This document shows, one piece after another, positions 46,978 to 55,607 of a DNA stretch of 64,000 nucleotides. The position numbers and the translations under genes are program-made. Origin of the DNA: Burkholderia stabilis (GTDB lineage: Bacteria > Pseudomonadota > Gammaproteobacteria > Burkholderiales > Burkholderiaceae). The notes beneath the pieces are model-generated. The model saw nothing but the letters and a program-made list of their open reading frames with translations, ran no database searches and was not told the origin of the DNA. The stretch is from assembly GCF_001742165.1 (NCBI RefSeq), contig NZ_CP016443.1, positions 1,054,001 to 1,118,000 on the forward strand, read 5' to 3'. The first letter of the stretch is position 1; each line of letters begins with the position of its first letter.

Positions 46978-48627
46978 CTAGTTCAGTGACGATTCGCCCA
47001 ACGCGACGGCACGCATGCCCTGCGCGGCCGCGCAGTCGAACGACAGCCGCGTGAGATTCGTTTCGCGTACTTCGCCGAGCAGCCGGTTCCAGTCGTCGAT
47101 CGACACGAGCAACGCGATCGGGCGGTTGTATTTCGTGACCATCACGAGCGCCTCGCCGGCGTGCCGCAATGCCTTCGACGGATTGCTGCTGAAGTCGCGC
47201 GTCGCCATCGCGATCGTGCGCAGGCTGAACACGCTCGCGGCGGGATCGCCGCCGTCGTCGTGCAGCAGGCATTCGAGCGTCGCCGCGCGCAGCAGCGCCT
47301 GCGACTTCGCGGACAGCCGGTTGTCGCGACGCCTGCGCCGTTCGCTGCGCGGATCGACATGCACGGCGAGCATCCGCACCATCTGGCCGAGCGCCGCCGC
47401 GGGTAACTGGTCGTAACGACGCCACCAGTCGGGCGGCAACGCAATCATCATCCCCGCATAGGTTGCCGCGACGCCGTCGGCGATGTGCGACGGCACGCGC
47501 TCCGCATCTCGCTCGTCCAGGGTAAGCGCGCCGCCGACGACGCGCGTCATCACGCTGAACGCGTTGTACGCGAGCGCCGCGATTCCGCTCGCGAGCAGCG
47601 ACGCGCGCGCGGGTACGCCGCCGAACGGCGCGCCGCCCGTCACGGGATCGAGCGGCAACGGCAGCGCATCGCGCCAGCGACGGCGCGCCAGCTGCATGAC
47701 CTGGCGCGCGTCGAACTGCCCGGCGGGCAGGTTCGTCAGCACCGCGACCGTCGCGCCCGGACTGCCGTCGAGCGTGTGATCGCGCCATTCGATCCGCCTG
47801 AGCGTACCGGCCGCATCGCCGTCGCCCGCGATGCCGACGGCCTGCTCGCGGAGATACCCGGTATCGAGGCGGCCGGCGTCGCGCCAGCCGCCGAGCGGCC
47901 GGCAGGCGGCCGCGCCGCCGTATTCGCACAGCACGAACGCCCCCCCGCGGCGCGGCCAGCCCGACACGATCGCATCGGTATCGAAACGGCCGTCGACGAT
48001 CCACAGCTCGCCCGGCCGCACCGTCTCCAGCAGCGCGCCGACGAATGCGCGCTCGTGCGCCCGGCCGCGTTCGACCGGCAGCAGGTCGACGATCATCCCG
48101 AGATCCGGATCGTAGACCGGCAACGCGCGTGCGCCGCTCGCCCCCGCCGCCTCGCGCGCCGGATCGTCGCACGCGCGCCCGCACCCGCAACCGGCGGCCC
48201 CGGGCGCGCAACCGTCGCCCGCGCCGTCCAGCACGCGCAGCCGCATCCCGCCGACCGAACGCGCACGTTCGTCGGCACGCGTCGCCGCGACCGGCAGCAG
48301 CAGATCGACGCTGTCCCTGACGAGCGCGCGCCCCCAGCCGGCCCGCCATCGGCTCATGCCGTCGTGAAGCGCGGCCACGGCGACGCCGGACGCGGACGAC
48401 ACGTTGCCGGTGGCGGCCTGCGGCGTACGCGCGTGCATGGCAAGCGCGGCGATCGCGTCGACCGCCAGCGCGAACAGCGTTTCGCGGATCGACTCGTCGT
48501 CGGGCCCTTCGTCGGCTTCGGCCACGGTGTCGATCCAGTCGTCGTGCAGCGCGCATTGCAGCACGAGCCGCGTCATGATCGTCATCGGGCTCAGTTCGAC
48601 GAAGCGTTCCACGATCGTGCGCATCAT
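46978..48627 (-). CDS. Degenerate IS4-like transposase fused to a Phd/YefM antitoxin domain (549 aa)
   Basis: The N-terminal ~430 residues look like an IS4-type transposase: IVERFVELSPMTIMTRL opening, Asp in RLRVLDGAGDG, Asp in IVDGRFDTDAI, and RRRWRDALPL where R-W-x-x-E is expected, so the last acid is lost. The C-terminus (~480-535) is a Phd/YefM domain: RDFSSNPSKALRHAGE then VTKYNRPIALLVSIDDW. No toxin gene or IS ends are near. As I recall, P. aeruginosa phdA (prevent-host-death protein A) sits in the pdt locus, so this is probably its homologue. ATG at 48627 with GGAG upstream. Confidence 0.72.
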   Translation of the reverse strand: MMRTIVERFVELSPMTIMTRLVLQCALHDDWIDTVAEADEGPDDESIRETLFALAVDAIAALAMHARTPQAATGNVSSASGVAVAALHDGMSRWRAGWGRALVRDSVDLLLPVAATRADERARSVGGMRLRVLDGAGDGCAPGAAGCGCGRACDDPAREAAGASGARALPVYDPDLGMIVDLLPVERGRAHERAFVGALLETVRPGELWIVDGRFDTDAIVSGWPRRGGAFVLCEYGGAAACRPLGGWRDAGRLDTGYLREQAVGIAGDGDAAGTLRRIEWRDHTLDGSPGATVAVLTNLPAGQFDARQVMQLARRRWRDALPLPLDPVTGGAPFGGVPARASLLASGIAALAYNAFSVMTRVVGGALTLDERDAERVPSHIADGVAATYAGMMIALPPDWWRRYDQLPAAALGQMVRMLAVHVDPRSERRRRRDNRLSAKSQALLRAATLECLLHDDGGDPAASVFSLRTIAMATRDFSSNPSKALRHAGEALVMVTKYNRPIALLVSIDDWNRLLGEVRETNLTRLSFDCAAAQGMRAVALGESSLN

Positions 48628-48794
48628 CGGGTGACTCCATACGGTTCGGCCGGGTACGCCCGCCTGCCTGCCGCGCGGCGCAATCGCACTTGACGGGCCG
48701 CCCGCGACGCCGCAGCATCGTGGGCGACCACCGGCCCCGCACGACGACGCGCCGTCGCGGCGGTCCGCCCGCAATCGATGCACGAGGCACCGGC

Positions 48795-49619
48795 ATGTAC
48801 GTTGATCCACGCGTGGCGCACGGCCGCGCCCGGTTCGATCTGAGCGGCTCTCCGCGACTCGTCGCCGACGAGCGCCGCTGGGAAATCAGCGACGTCGTCA
48901 CGCGCGGCCTCGACGATTTCACGGGCGTGCGCAACCGCCGCAACCTGATGCGGCTGCTCGAGCGCCAGATCGCGCCGAAGCTCGCCCGCCTCGGGCTCGA
49001 GCCGTACGTCGGCACGCTCGGTCACGCCGAAGGCTTGTTCGTCAACTTCTCGACGATGAGCGCCGAGCACGGCCTGCGCGAATTCCAGCTGCAATTGACG
49101 GTGCCCGACCTGGTACTGCGCAGCTTCGCGTCGAACGTGATCCGCCCGCACGCGGTCGCGCGCTGCATGCAGCGCAACGGCGTGATGTCGCTTTCGGAAA
49201 TCGAACATGAGACGCGCGTCGCGTTCGTCGCGGCGCGCGTGATGCGCTCGCTCGCACTCGCGGAGGGCTGGCAGCAGATCGGCGTGCCGACGCCTCACGG
49301 GCTGTTCGTCGGCACGCTGACCGATGCGCACGACGTCGCGATGAACACCTATTTCCGGCCCGGCGACAACGATCGCCCATCGCGCTGGGGCGGCTTCTCG
49401 GCACTTTTCTCGACGATGCCGGACTGGCGCACGGAACAGGTCCGGCACGGCGGCGAGCTGCTGCAATGGATGGTCAACCATATCGTGGCCTTGCAAGAAT
49501 CCGCACCGTTCGTCGAACGCTTTCCCTTTCTGCGCGAGCCGCTGCGCGACGCCGGCGATCCGCTCGACGCCGCGTGGAGCGGCGCACGCGCCGGCCTGCG
49601 GCACGGGTCGCCATCCTGA
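48795..49619 (+). CDS. Hypothetical protein (274 aa)
   Basis: No family recognised. Soluble, starting MYVDPRVAHGRARFDLSG, with a central HAEGLFVNFSTMSAEHGLR and IRPHAVARCMQRNGVMS segment. It is divergent from the transposase/Phd gene with 167 bp between them, so both may share a control region. The ATG at 48795 is preceded by GAGGCACC. No signal peptide, so cytosolic. It may work with the Phd-domain protein, but this is only a guess from position. Confidence 0.62.
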   Translation: MYVDPRVAHGRARFDLSGSPRLVADERRWEISDVVTRGLDDFTGVRNRRNLMRLLERQIAPKLARLGLEPYVGTLGHAEGLFVNFSTMSAEHGLREFQLQLTVPDLVLRSFASNVIRPHAVARCMQRNGVMSLSEIEHETRVAFVAARVMRSLALAEGWQQIGVPTPHGLFVGTLTDAHDVAMNTYFRPGDNDRPSRWGGFSALFSTMPDWRTEQVRHGGELLQWMVNHIVALQESAPFVERFPFLREPLRDAGDPLDAAWSGARAGLRHGSPS

Positions 49620-49846
49620 ATCGCGAAGCCGGGCGCCGGCATGCCGGTCACGCCGGGTGAACGGCGATCCGGGGGCCTGTTCCCGCTCCGGCCCCCGGTC
49701 CCCGCCTCGCTTCACGGCCCCCTCGCTCTCTCATATACAAGGTCGAAGCGGGCGCGCGTAACCCGCAGACTTTCTTGCAACGCCCGCGCGCGGCGTCATG
49801 ACAGCGATTCCGGCGCGCGAGCATACGCCACGCGCCGCCCGCCGCG

Positions 49847-50107
49847 TCAATGCGTGCGCGGCGATCCGCCCGACTCGCCCGGTTCCTGGCGGCCGGCCGT
49901 CTCCAGCACGGCCCACATCCAGATCAGCTCGCGCACCGTGCGCGCGTGCGCGTCGCTCTGCGCGCGCCAGCGCCCGAAAGCGTCGAGTTCGTGCTCCGTC
50001 GTGTCGCCGGCGCGCAGCCACAGCAGCCAGCGCACCGCGCCCTCGCGGATCGCGTCGGCACGCGTGTTCGCGTCGCCGGAATCCGCATCCCGTTGCGATT
50101 CGTTCAT
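49847..50107 (-). CDS. Stand-alone FecR N-terminal anti-sigma domain (86 aa)
   Basis: Short protein matching only the DUF4880 (FecR N-terminal, sigma-binding) domain: EGAVRWLLWLRAGDTTEHEL DAFGRWRAQSDAH across residues 20-55, very like residues ~15-50 of the FecR protein just upstream (ASAWLLRLRSGDASQAEADA). It has no membrane helix and no FecR domain. It may be a soluble anti-sigma protein, or a remnant. It follows vreR by 264 bp on the same strand. ATG 50107 (a GTG at 50113 is possible). Confidence 0.68.
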   Translation of the reverse strand: MNESQRDADSGDANTRADAIREGAVRWLLWLRAGDTTEHELDAFGRWRAQSDAHARTVRELIWMWAVLETAGRQEPGESGGSPRTH

Positions 50108-50371
50108 GATCACGCCACCGCCCGAAGCTCAATCGACACACATTCCCCGCACCGCGCATCGCTGCGCGGCCGGGGCGCTTGCCACCCACGCCTCGGGTCC
50201 GACGACGCCCCGCCGGGCCGCCATGAAAGACGGCCCGGCGTTTGCCGGCCCTCATGGATTAGGTCGTATCGAAGGGCCGTAACCCGCAGCGCGCGGGTAG
50301 CCCTGAAGCGGGCAAAGGGCCCGCCCGACGGAGGAAGAAAGGAAGGAAAGCGGAAAGTGCGGGAAGCCGCG
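50108..50371. other. Gap between the vreR-like gene and the stand-alone anti-sigma gene
   Basis: 264 bp, no gene. A GC-rich imperfect hairpin around 50236-50252 (GGCCCGGC-gttt-GCCGGCCC) may attenuate transcription after vreR. The phrase GTAACCCGCAG occurs both here (50279) and at 49758, a short repeat around the small anti-sigma gene. Confidence 0.4.
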
Positions 50372-51367
50372 TCAGCTCAGCAGCACGATGTTGCCGGGCA
50401 GGCGCGTGATGTGCGCGCCGTACAGGCGGCCGACCATGTCGATCACGTCGTCGAGCCGCGTGATCGGGAACTGCGCCTGCATCCGGTTTTCGCCGAGCGA
50501 CGCGCTGCGCAGGATGACCTTGCCGCGCCGGTAGCGGTTGATCTCGTCGACGACGTCCGCCAGCGGCACGCCGTTGAACACCAGCATGCCGCGCCGCCAT
50601 GCGCTGACCGCGCCCGGATCGGTCCGCGACACCGGTTGCACGCCGCGATCGTCATAGACGACCTGATCGTCGGCCTTCAGCGTGCGCGCGCCGCGCGGAT
50701 GCTCGAGCGCGACCGTGCCGGACAGGCAGGTCACACAGACCTGCGAGCCCGTGCGCCGCACGTTGAAGCGGGCGATGGTCGCCTGCATGCGGCCGCCGCC
50801 GGCGACCACCGTGACGGGCTGGATCGGCGTCGCGCGGCCGGCCGGCGGCGCGGCCGCATCGATCTCCGCTTCGCCCGCGACGACTTCGACGCCGTGCGCG
50901 GCATCGCCCGCGGGCAACACGTCGACGCGCGTCTGCGTGTTCAACTCCACCGTCACGCGCGACGACAGCGCAACACTGCGTTGCTCGCCGGTGCCCGTGT
51001 GGTAATCGGCCGCGAGATCGCCGAGCGACGGCCACAACTGCATCGGCGGACGCACCGCGAGCCACGACGCGCCGGCTGCGACCGCGAAGCCGATGAACGC
51101 GCGCCGCCCGGTGCGCATCGTGCGCTCGCGCTTTGCAACGTTTGCCCAGGCAGCGGCCGCACGCTCCTCGTGCGCGAGTTCGGTCGCCGCCGTGCGCAGC
51201 GCGCTCCAGGTGCCGCGCAGCAGATCGGCGGCTTGCGGACGATCGGCGCACCAGCGCTCGAACGCGTCGGCTTCGGCCTGGCTCGCGTCCCCCGAGCGCA
51301 GACGCAACAGCCACGCACTCGCTTCGTCGAGTTCGTCGTGGGCAGGTTCGGCCTGGGCTTTCGTCAT
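50372..51367 (-). CDS. vreR: FecR-type anti-sigma regulator, VreR-like (331 aa)
   Basis: Inner-membrane anti-sigma factor. N-terminal DUF4880 domain (residues ~10-60), one membrane helix (about 95-110, AFIGFAVAAGASWLA), a periplasmic FecR domain (~125-225) and a C-terminal STN-like (DUF4974) part ending ITRLPGNIVLLS. It should bind the ECF sigma factor and receive a signal from the periplasmic sensor. The start is ATG 51367; the TTG further upstream is less likely. It follows vreI by 11 bp and vreA-vreI-vreR form one operon, the same order as in P. aeruginosa. Confidence 0.9.
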   Translation of the reverse strand: MTKAQAEPAHDELDEASAWLLRLRSGDASQAEADAFERWCADRPQAADLLRGTWSALRTAATELAHEERAAAAWANVAKRERTMRTGRRAFIGFAVAAGASWLAVRPPMQLWPSLGDLAADYHTGTGEQRSVALSSRVTVELNTQTRVDVLPAGDAAHGVEVVAGEAEIDAAAPPAGRATPIQPVTVVAGGGRMQATIARFNVRRTGSQVCVTCLSGTVALEHPRGARTLKADDQVVYDDRGVQPVSRTDPGAVSAWRRGMLVFNGVPLADVVDEINRYRRGKVILRSASLGENRMQAQFPITRLDDVIDMVGRLYGAHITRLPGNIVLLS

Positions 51368-51378
51368 CGTCCGGATGC

Positions 51379-51930
51379 TCAAAATTTACGCGGGCCGCCT
51401 CGCGAACCCGTGTAAGAATCACCGTCTTCTTCCTGCATGCGCTGCAGGCAGTACTTCATCGCCGCGCTCAGCTCGCTTTCGACGAGCCGCAGCGAAATGC
51501 CGAAATGCTCGGCGATCTCGCGGTTCAGCAGGCCGTCCACACGGGCGGCCAGCAGGATCGCGCGGCGCCGCGGCGGCAGGCCGCGCAGCACGTCCTTCAG
51601 TGTCTCGACCTTGCGGCGCGCCGCGACGATGCGCTCGGGATCGGCCAGTTCGTCGGGCATCTCGAGCAGCGTCTCGACATCGTCGTCGTGCAAATGCCGC
51701 CGTTCGCGGCGATGCTGGTCGATCGCGACATTGTTCGCCATCCCGAGTATATAGGCGTCCGCGTTCGTCACCTGCGTGGAGACGTTCGCGTTCTCGAGGC
51801 GCAGCCAGGTTTCGTGCAGCGCGTCGGCCGCGCCGTCCTTCGACCCCGTCACGCGCTCGAGGCGCCTGACGAGATACGCGTAGCGCGTCGCCAGCAGCTT
51901 CCTGAGCCCGGTGCGATTGCTGTCGGTCAT
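51379..51930 (-). CDS. vreI: ECF sigma factor, FecI/VreI-like (183 aa)
   Basis: Extracytoplasmic-function sigma factor of the FecI type. Region 2 lies at ~12-75 (YAYLVRRLERVTGSKDGAAD; NADAYILGMANNVAIDQHRR) and region 4 at ~115-170 (LPPRRRAILLAARVDGLLNREIAEHFGIS). Length is normal. It lies 6 bp after the sensor gene and 11 bp before vreR. In P. aeruginosa, VreI controls the hxc/lap/pdt genes; the same genes are clustered here, so they are the expected targets. Confidence 0.92.
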   Translation of the reverse strand: MTDSNRTGLRKLLATRYAYLVRRLERVTGSKDGAADALHETWLRLENANVSTQVTNADAYILGMANNVAIDQHRRERRHLHDDDVETLLEMPDELADPERIVAARRKVETLKDVLRGLPPRRRAILLAARVDGLLNREIAEHFGISLRLVESELSAAMKYCLQRMQEEDGDSYTGSRGGPRKF

Positions 51931-51936
51931 CGCGGC

Positions 51937-52683
51937 CTAGCCCCGAGCGGCCGGCTGCGGCGCCGGACAACGAAAATGCACGCCGTTGCCGGCCGGCCGA
52001 AGCAGGATCGTGACCGGCTGCGGCAGGTCCGCCGGCGGCGCATCGTCCAGCTTCAGCGCGCGCAGCGCGCGCATCACCGCCGCGTCGCGGGCGGCCGAAC
52101 CGCTCGATGCCACCATGTTGACCGCCACCACCGCCCCCCTGTTGTCGATGCGCACCTGCGCGACGAGTCGATAGCTGCCCGGCACCGCCGCCGGCTGCGC
52201 GCACAGCGCATCGATCAGATGCGCCTGCAGCAGGCCCGCGAACGCGCGCCGATCGCCGGAATCGCCGATCCCGTCGATCGGCAAGGCCGCATCCGCCGGC
52301 GTGTCGGCCGTCGCGGGCGCCGTCCCGGCAACCGGCTGCGCGACGATGATCGCTTCGTCCGGACGCGAGAATTCCGCACGCAACCCCGTTCCGGCCAGCA
52401 TCCGCTCGAGCGCGTCGCGCGGCGCGAATTCGCCCTGGACCGGCGCACTCGTGCGCCCGTCGAGCAGCGGCGCCGGCGCCAGCACGATCAGCTCGGTGAT
52501 CCGCGCGAAGTCCTGCAAGGTCTTCGCGAGCGGCTGCGCGGGCAGATCGAAACGCACCGCGCTGCCCGGCTGGCGGCCGATGGAACCGGTCTCCTGCGCC
52601 TGCACGCCACGCATGCACAGCACGACGAACGCGAGCCACGCGACGAGCGCCAGGACACCGGTCGGCGCCCGTGAACGAGTCAT
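51937..52683 (-). CDS. vreA: Periplasmic STN-domain sensor without barrel, VreA-like (248 aa)
   Basis: Signal peptide or anchor at ~10-30 (VLALVAWLAFVVLCMRGVQAQ). An STN (secretin and TonB N-terminus) domain lies at ~40-110 (VRFDLPAQPLAKTLQDFARI; RDALERMLAGTGLRAEF). A TonB-like C-terminal domain follows at ~165-245 (RLVAQVRIDNRGAVVAVNMV). There is no receptor barrel. This odd combination is exactly that of P. aeruginosa VreA. It should relay a periplasmic signal to VreR. ATG 52683 with AGGGA upstream. First gene of vreA-I-R. Confidence 0.88.
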   Translation of the reverse strand: MTRSRAPTGVLALVAWLAFVVLCMRGVQAQETGSIGRQPGSAVRFDLPAQPLAKTLQDFARITELIVLAPAPLLDGRTSAPVQGEFAPRDALERMLAGTGLRAEFSRPDEAIIVAQPVAGTAPATADTPADAALPIDGIGDSGDRRAFAGLLQAHLIDALCAQPAAVPGSYRLVAQVRIDNRGAVVAVNMVASSGSAARDAAVMRALRALKLDDAPPADLPQPVTILLRPAGNGVHFRCPAPQPAARG

Positions 52684-52883
52684 GAATCCCTGGACGGAAG
52701 TGGAGTTGCACGCTGCCGGCGAAACGCGCACCCCCGTGAGCGGTTTCGTGGCAAGCGAACGTCAGATTGTGAGCGGGCACTATGACAGTCAGGTGAAGTA
52801 TGCCGATCCGCGACACGATCGCGCCGCACCGCTTTCGTGCGTCACGGGTTCGGGGCTTGCGCCCGCGCGACGCCGCGCGCCGC
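52684..52883 (-). promoter_or_regulatory. vreAIR promoter region with a Pho-box-like half-site
   Basis: 200-bp gap upstream of the sensor gene. On the minus strand CTGTCATA (52781-52788) is a perfect match to the first half of the Pho box (CTGTCATA), 98 bp before the start codon; the expected second half 11 bp on is poor. PhoB control of vreI is described in P. aeruginosa, so a weak Pho box here is meaningful but unproven. Confidence 0.45.
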
Positions 52884-53417
52884 TCATGGCCGGCGCACGA
52901 CGAAATTGCCGATGCCCGTGCCGACCACCGCCATCCGCACCTCGCCGGACCACAGCGTGATCGTCACCGGCACGTCGATGCTTTCGCTGCCGAGCACGAC
53001 GCGCGACGGCACTTCGCCGCCGCCCGTGTAACGCACCGACACGCCCGTCACCGCCGAGCCCCAGCGGCGTGCGCGATACAGGTCGTCCGTCATCGGCGCC
53101 CACGCACCGTTCTCCGTGCGCTGCACGAACCGGTAGCCGCCACCCACCGGCTGCCACGCGATCGGCATCGAGCGCACCTGCGCTTCGTCGCCGGCCGATT
53201 CGAGCAGGTTCGCGAGCCGCTGCGCTTCCTCGGCGAGATCGGTGCGGCGATTGCGCGACGGCGCGAGCGTCACGACCGCGACCAGCAGCCCGACGATCAC
53301 GAGCACGACGAGCATCTCCAGCAGCGTGAAGCCCGCCGCGCGACGGGGCGCGAGCATGCGCGACTTCCCGGGAGGCGCGATCGTCATGCCGTTACTGCCA
53401 CGAACCGATATCCGCAT
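52884..53417 (-). CDS. gspH: Type II secretion minor pseudopilin GspH (177 aa)
   Basis: Prepilin-like protein with a leader ending [19 protein letters not shown], the type IV prepilin peptidase site (Gly-Phe, Glu at +5). The GspH body ends with [12 protein letters not shown]. The ATG at 53417 is chosen because GAGGGG lies 5 bp before it; it overlaps the end of gspG by 26 bp. Two later ATGs (53387, 53357) would give shorter leaders. It is the last of the gspG-H pair and is followed by the vreA promoter region. Confidence 0.87.
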   Translation of the reverse strand: MRISVRGSNGMTIAPPGKSRMLAPRRAAGFTLLEMLVVLVIVGLLVAVVTLAPSRNRRTDLAEEAQRLANLLESAGDEAQVRSMPIAWQPVGGGYRFVQRTENGAWAPMTDDLYRARRWGSAVTGVSVRYTGGGEVPSRVVLGSESIDVPVTITLWSGEVRMAVVGTGIGNFVVRRP

Positions 53418-53874
53418 CGTTCCCCTCGCCGCCCGGCTTGCCGTCCGCGCCGTAGCTGAACACGTCGATCGCGCCGTGCGCGCCCGGGTTCAGGTATTGA
53501 TACGCGTTGCCCCACGGGTCCTTCGGCAACCGTTCCAGATACCCGCCGTCCTTCCAGTTGTTCGGTACCGGGTCGGTGGTCGGCTTCTGGATCAACGCAG
53601 CGAGCCCCTGCTCTTGCGACGGGTAACGGCCGTTGTCGAGGCGATACAGGTTCAGCGATTGCATCATCGTGCCGATGTCCTGCTTCGCGGCGATGCGGCG
53701 CGCCTCGTCGGGGCGGCTCATGATCTTCGGCACGATCAGCGCCGCGAGAATGCCGAGGATCGCGACGACCACCATGATCTCGATCAGCGTGAAGCCGCGT
53801 TGCATGCGGCGGCGTACACGTTCATGCGTCGGCCCTGCGTGCGATGTTCGCCATTCGTCGTGCCCCGTCATCAT
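53392..53874 (-). CDS. gspG: Type II secretion major pseudopilin GspG (160 aa)
   Basis: Major pseudopilin. The prepilin peptidase site is [19 protein letters not shown], followed by the GspG hallmark [18 protein letters not shown] (K here within AAKQDIG), [12 protein letters not shown] and [10 protein letters not shown]. The Ca-site region [19 protein letters not shown] is present. The ATG at 53874, with AAGGG upstream, gives a 26-residue leader. Overlaps gspH. Divergent from gspC (61 bp between starts). Confidence 0.93.
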   Translation of the reverse strand: MMTGHDEWRTSHAGPTHERVRRRMQRGFTLIEIMVVVAILGILAALIVPKIMSRPDEARRIAAKQDIGTMMQSLNLYRLDNGRYPSQEQGLAALIQKPTTDPVPNNWKDGGYLERLPKDPWGNAYQYLNPGAHGAIDVFSYGADGKPGGEGNDADIGSWQ

Positions 53875-53935
53875 GCGTTCACCCTTGCGTCAAAGAATGG
53901 AATCCGTTCACCGTTCATCGAATCGATCCGCCGCC

Positions 53936-54382
53936 ATGAAACCGCTCACCCTGCTCAGCAACATTCCGTCCCGCGTCGATTTCGTTCCGCTCGTCGCGAC
54001 GCTCGTTTCCGGCGCGGCGCTCGTCGCCGTGTCGCTGTGGGCCGTGCGCTTGCTGAGTGCGGCCGATGCGCCCGCGCCTTCGCCTGCCGCATCGCCCGCG
54101 CCGATCGACGTTGCCGCGAGCGCACAACTCTTCGGCGCGAAGCCCGATGACAACCGCGACGCGATCCAGTTGCTCGGCGTGCTTGCGTTCGACGCACGGC
54201 GCGCAGCGGCGATCGTCAGCGTCGGCGGCGAAGCGTCGCGCGTCGTGTCGCTCGGCGCCGCGATCGGCGAAGCCGCGAAGCTCGCCGAAGTCCGCGCACG
54301 CTCGATCGTCGTCGACCGCCACGGCTTGCAGCGCGAGATCGCGTTGCCTGCCGCGGAGAAGGCGAACGTGTTCGTGCGGTAA
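53936..54382 (+). CDS. gspC: Type II secretion GspC-like inner-membrane protein (148 aa)
   Basis: Short GspC: one membrane helix (~22-42, LVSGAALVAVSLWAVRLL), a Pro/Ala linker, and a homology-region domain (~60-145) with IQLLGVLAFDARRAAAIVSV and ARSIVVDRHGLQREIAL. No PDZ or coiled-coil domain, so it is shorter than Xcp/Pul GspC. It reads toward gspF (7 bp between stops), the typical Burkholderia arrangement F-(C)-G. ATG at 53936. Confidence 0.83.
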   Translation: MKPLTLLSNIPSRVDFVPLVATLVSGAALVAVSLWAVRLLSAADAPAPSPAASPAPIDVAASAQLFGAKPDDNRDAIQLLGVLAFDARRAAAIVSVGGEASRVVSLGAAIGEAAKLAEVRARSIVVDRHGLQREIALPAAEKANVFVR

Positions 54383-54389
54383 GCCCGCA

Positions 54390-55607
54390 TCACTGCACCA
54401 TGTTGTTCAGCTCGATGATCGGCATCATCACCGCGAGCACGATCACGAGCACCACGCCGCCCATCGCGAGGATCAGCAGCGGCTCGAGCAGGCTCGTCAG
54501 GAACATCGTGCGCCGCTCCAGCTCGCGCGATTCGCCTTCGGATGCGCGGTCGAGCATCGTCGTCACGTCGCCGGTCGCCTCGCCCGAGCGGATCAGGTGC
54601 ACGAGCACCGGCGGGAACGTCTTCGTATGGGCCAGCGCGCGCGACAACGCCGAGCCTTCGCGCACGCGCACGATCGCATCGTCGACGTTCGCGCTCATCG
54701 CGCGGTTCGACAGCGTCTCGCCGGCCGCCTGCAACGCACGCAGGATCGGCACGCCGGCCGCCGTCAGGATGCCCAGCGTGCTGGCGAAGCGCACCGTGTT
54801 GTAGCCGCGCACGAGCTTGCCCGCGAGCGGCGCGGTCAGCAGCCAGCGATCGAACCGGAGCCGCGGCCCTTCCCGCGACAACACCTTGCGGATCGCGAAC
54901 ACGATCGCGGCCATCGCCGCGAGCGACGCCCACCACCAGTGCCGCACGAAATCGGACAGCGCCATCATCACGACCGTCAGCGTCGGCAACTGCTGCTTCG
55001 TGCTGGTGAACACGTTCGCCACCTGCGGCACGACGTAGCTCAGCAGGAACGTGACGATGCCGAATGCGATCAGCGTGACGATGCCCGGATACGTGAACGC
55101 GAGCAGGATCTTCTGCTTCAGCGCGTTGCTCTGCTCGATGTAGTCCGCGAGACGCGACAGCACGACGCCGAGCTTGCCCGTGTGCTCGCCGGCCGCGACG
55201 AGCGCGCGATAGATGTCGGGGAAATCGCGCGGATGCTGACCGAGCGCATTCGCGAACGAATGGCCGCCGACGACTTCCGCGCGGATCGACGCCATCAGCT
55301 CGCGCAGGTATTCGCGCTCGGCCTGCTCGCTCAGCACCGACAGCGATTCGTCGAGCGGCAGCCCCGCGACCAGCAGGCTCGCGAGCTGGCGCGTGAGGAT
55401 CGCCTGCTCGCGCTGCGACAGCTTGCGGCCGAGCGACAGGCGTTGATGACGTTCGCCGTGCAGGCGTTGCCCGGCCAGTTCGACGACGAGTGGCGTGAGC
55501 CCCTGCGTGCGCAGATGGCTGCGCCCGGCGCGCGCGCTGTCGGCTTCGAGCACGCCTTTCAGCGTGCGGCCGGTGGGATCGATCGCTTCGTAGCGGAATG
55601 CCGACAT
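54390..55607 (-). CDS. gspF: Type II secretion platform protein GspF (405 aa)
   Basis: Inner-membrane platform protein with two GspF repeats: residues ~70-190 (LTRQLASLLVAGLPLDESLS, FPDIYRALVAAGEHTGKLG) and ~275-395 (FASTLGILTAAGVPILRAL, FPPVLVHLIRSGEATGD). Three membrane helices at ~170, 220 and 375. Full length. No gspE or gspD lies upstream, where the usual operon would have them; a 655-bp AT-rich gap and the oppositely oriented phosphate-binding gene follow instead. Confidence 0.93.
   Translation of the reverse strand: MSAFRYEAIDPTGRTLKGVLEADSARAGRSHLRTQGLTPLVVELAGQRLHGERHQRLSLGRKLSQREQAILTRQLASLLVAGLPLDESLSVLSEQAEREYLRELMASIRAEVVGGHSFANALGQHPRDFPDIYRALVAAGEHTGKLGVVLSRLADYIEQSNALKQKILLAFTYPGIVTLIAFGIVTFLLSYVVPQVANVFTSTKQQLPTLTVVMMALSDFVRHWWWASLAAMAAIVFAIRKVLSREGPRLRFDRWLLTAPLAGKLVRGYNTVRFASTLGILTAAGVPILRALQAAGETLSNRAMSANVDDAIVRVREGSALSRALAHTKTFPPVLVHLIRSGEATGDVTTMLDRASEGESRELERRTMFLTSLLEPLLILAMGGVVLVIVLAVMMPIIELNNMVQ

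Noticed and set aside
46978..48627. Toxin-antitoxin module at the Phd/YefM domain
   Set aside because: No toxin gene lies on either side and the antitoxin domain is fused to a large transposase-derived protein.
49795..49804. Second Pho-box half-site (GTCATGACAG)
   Set aside because: It lies at the 3' ends of two convergent genes with no start codon near, so a promoter role is unlikely.
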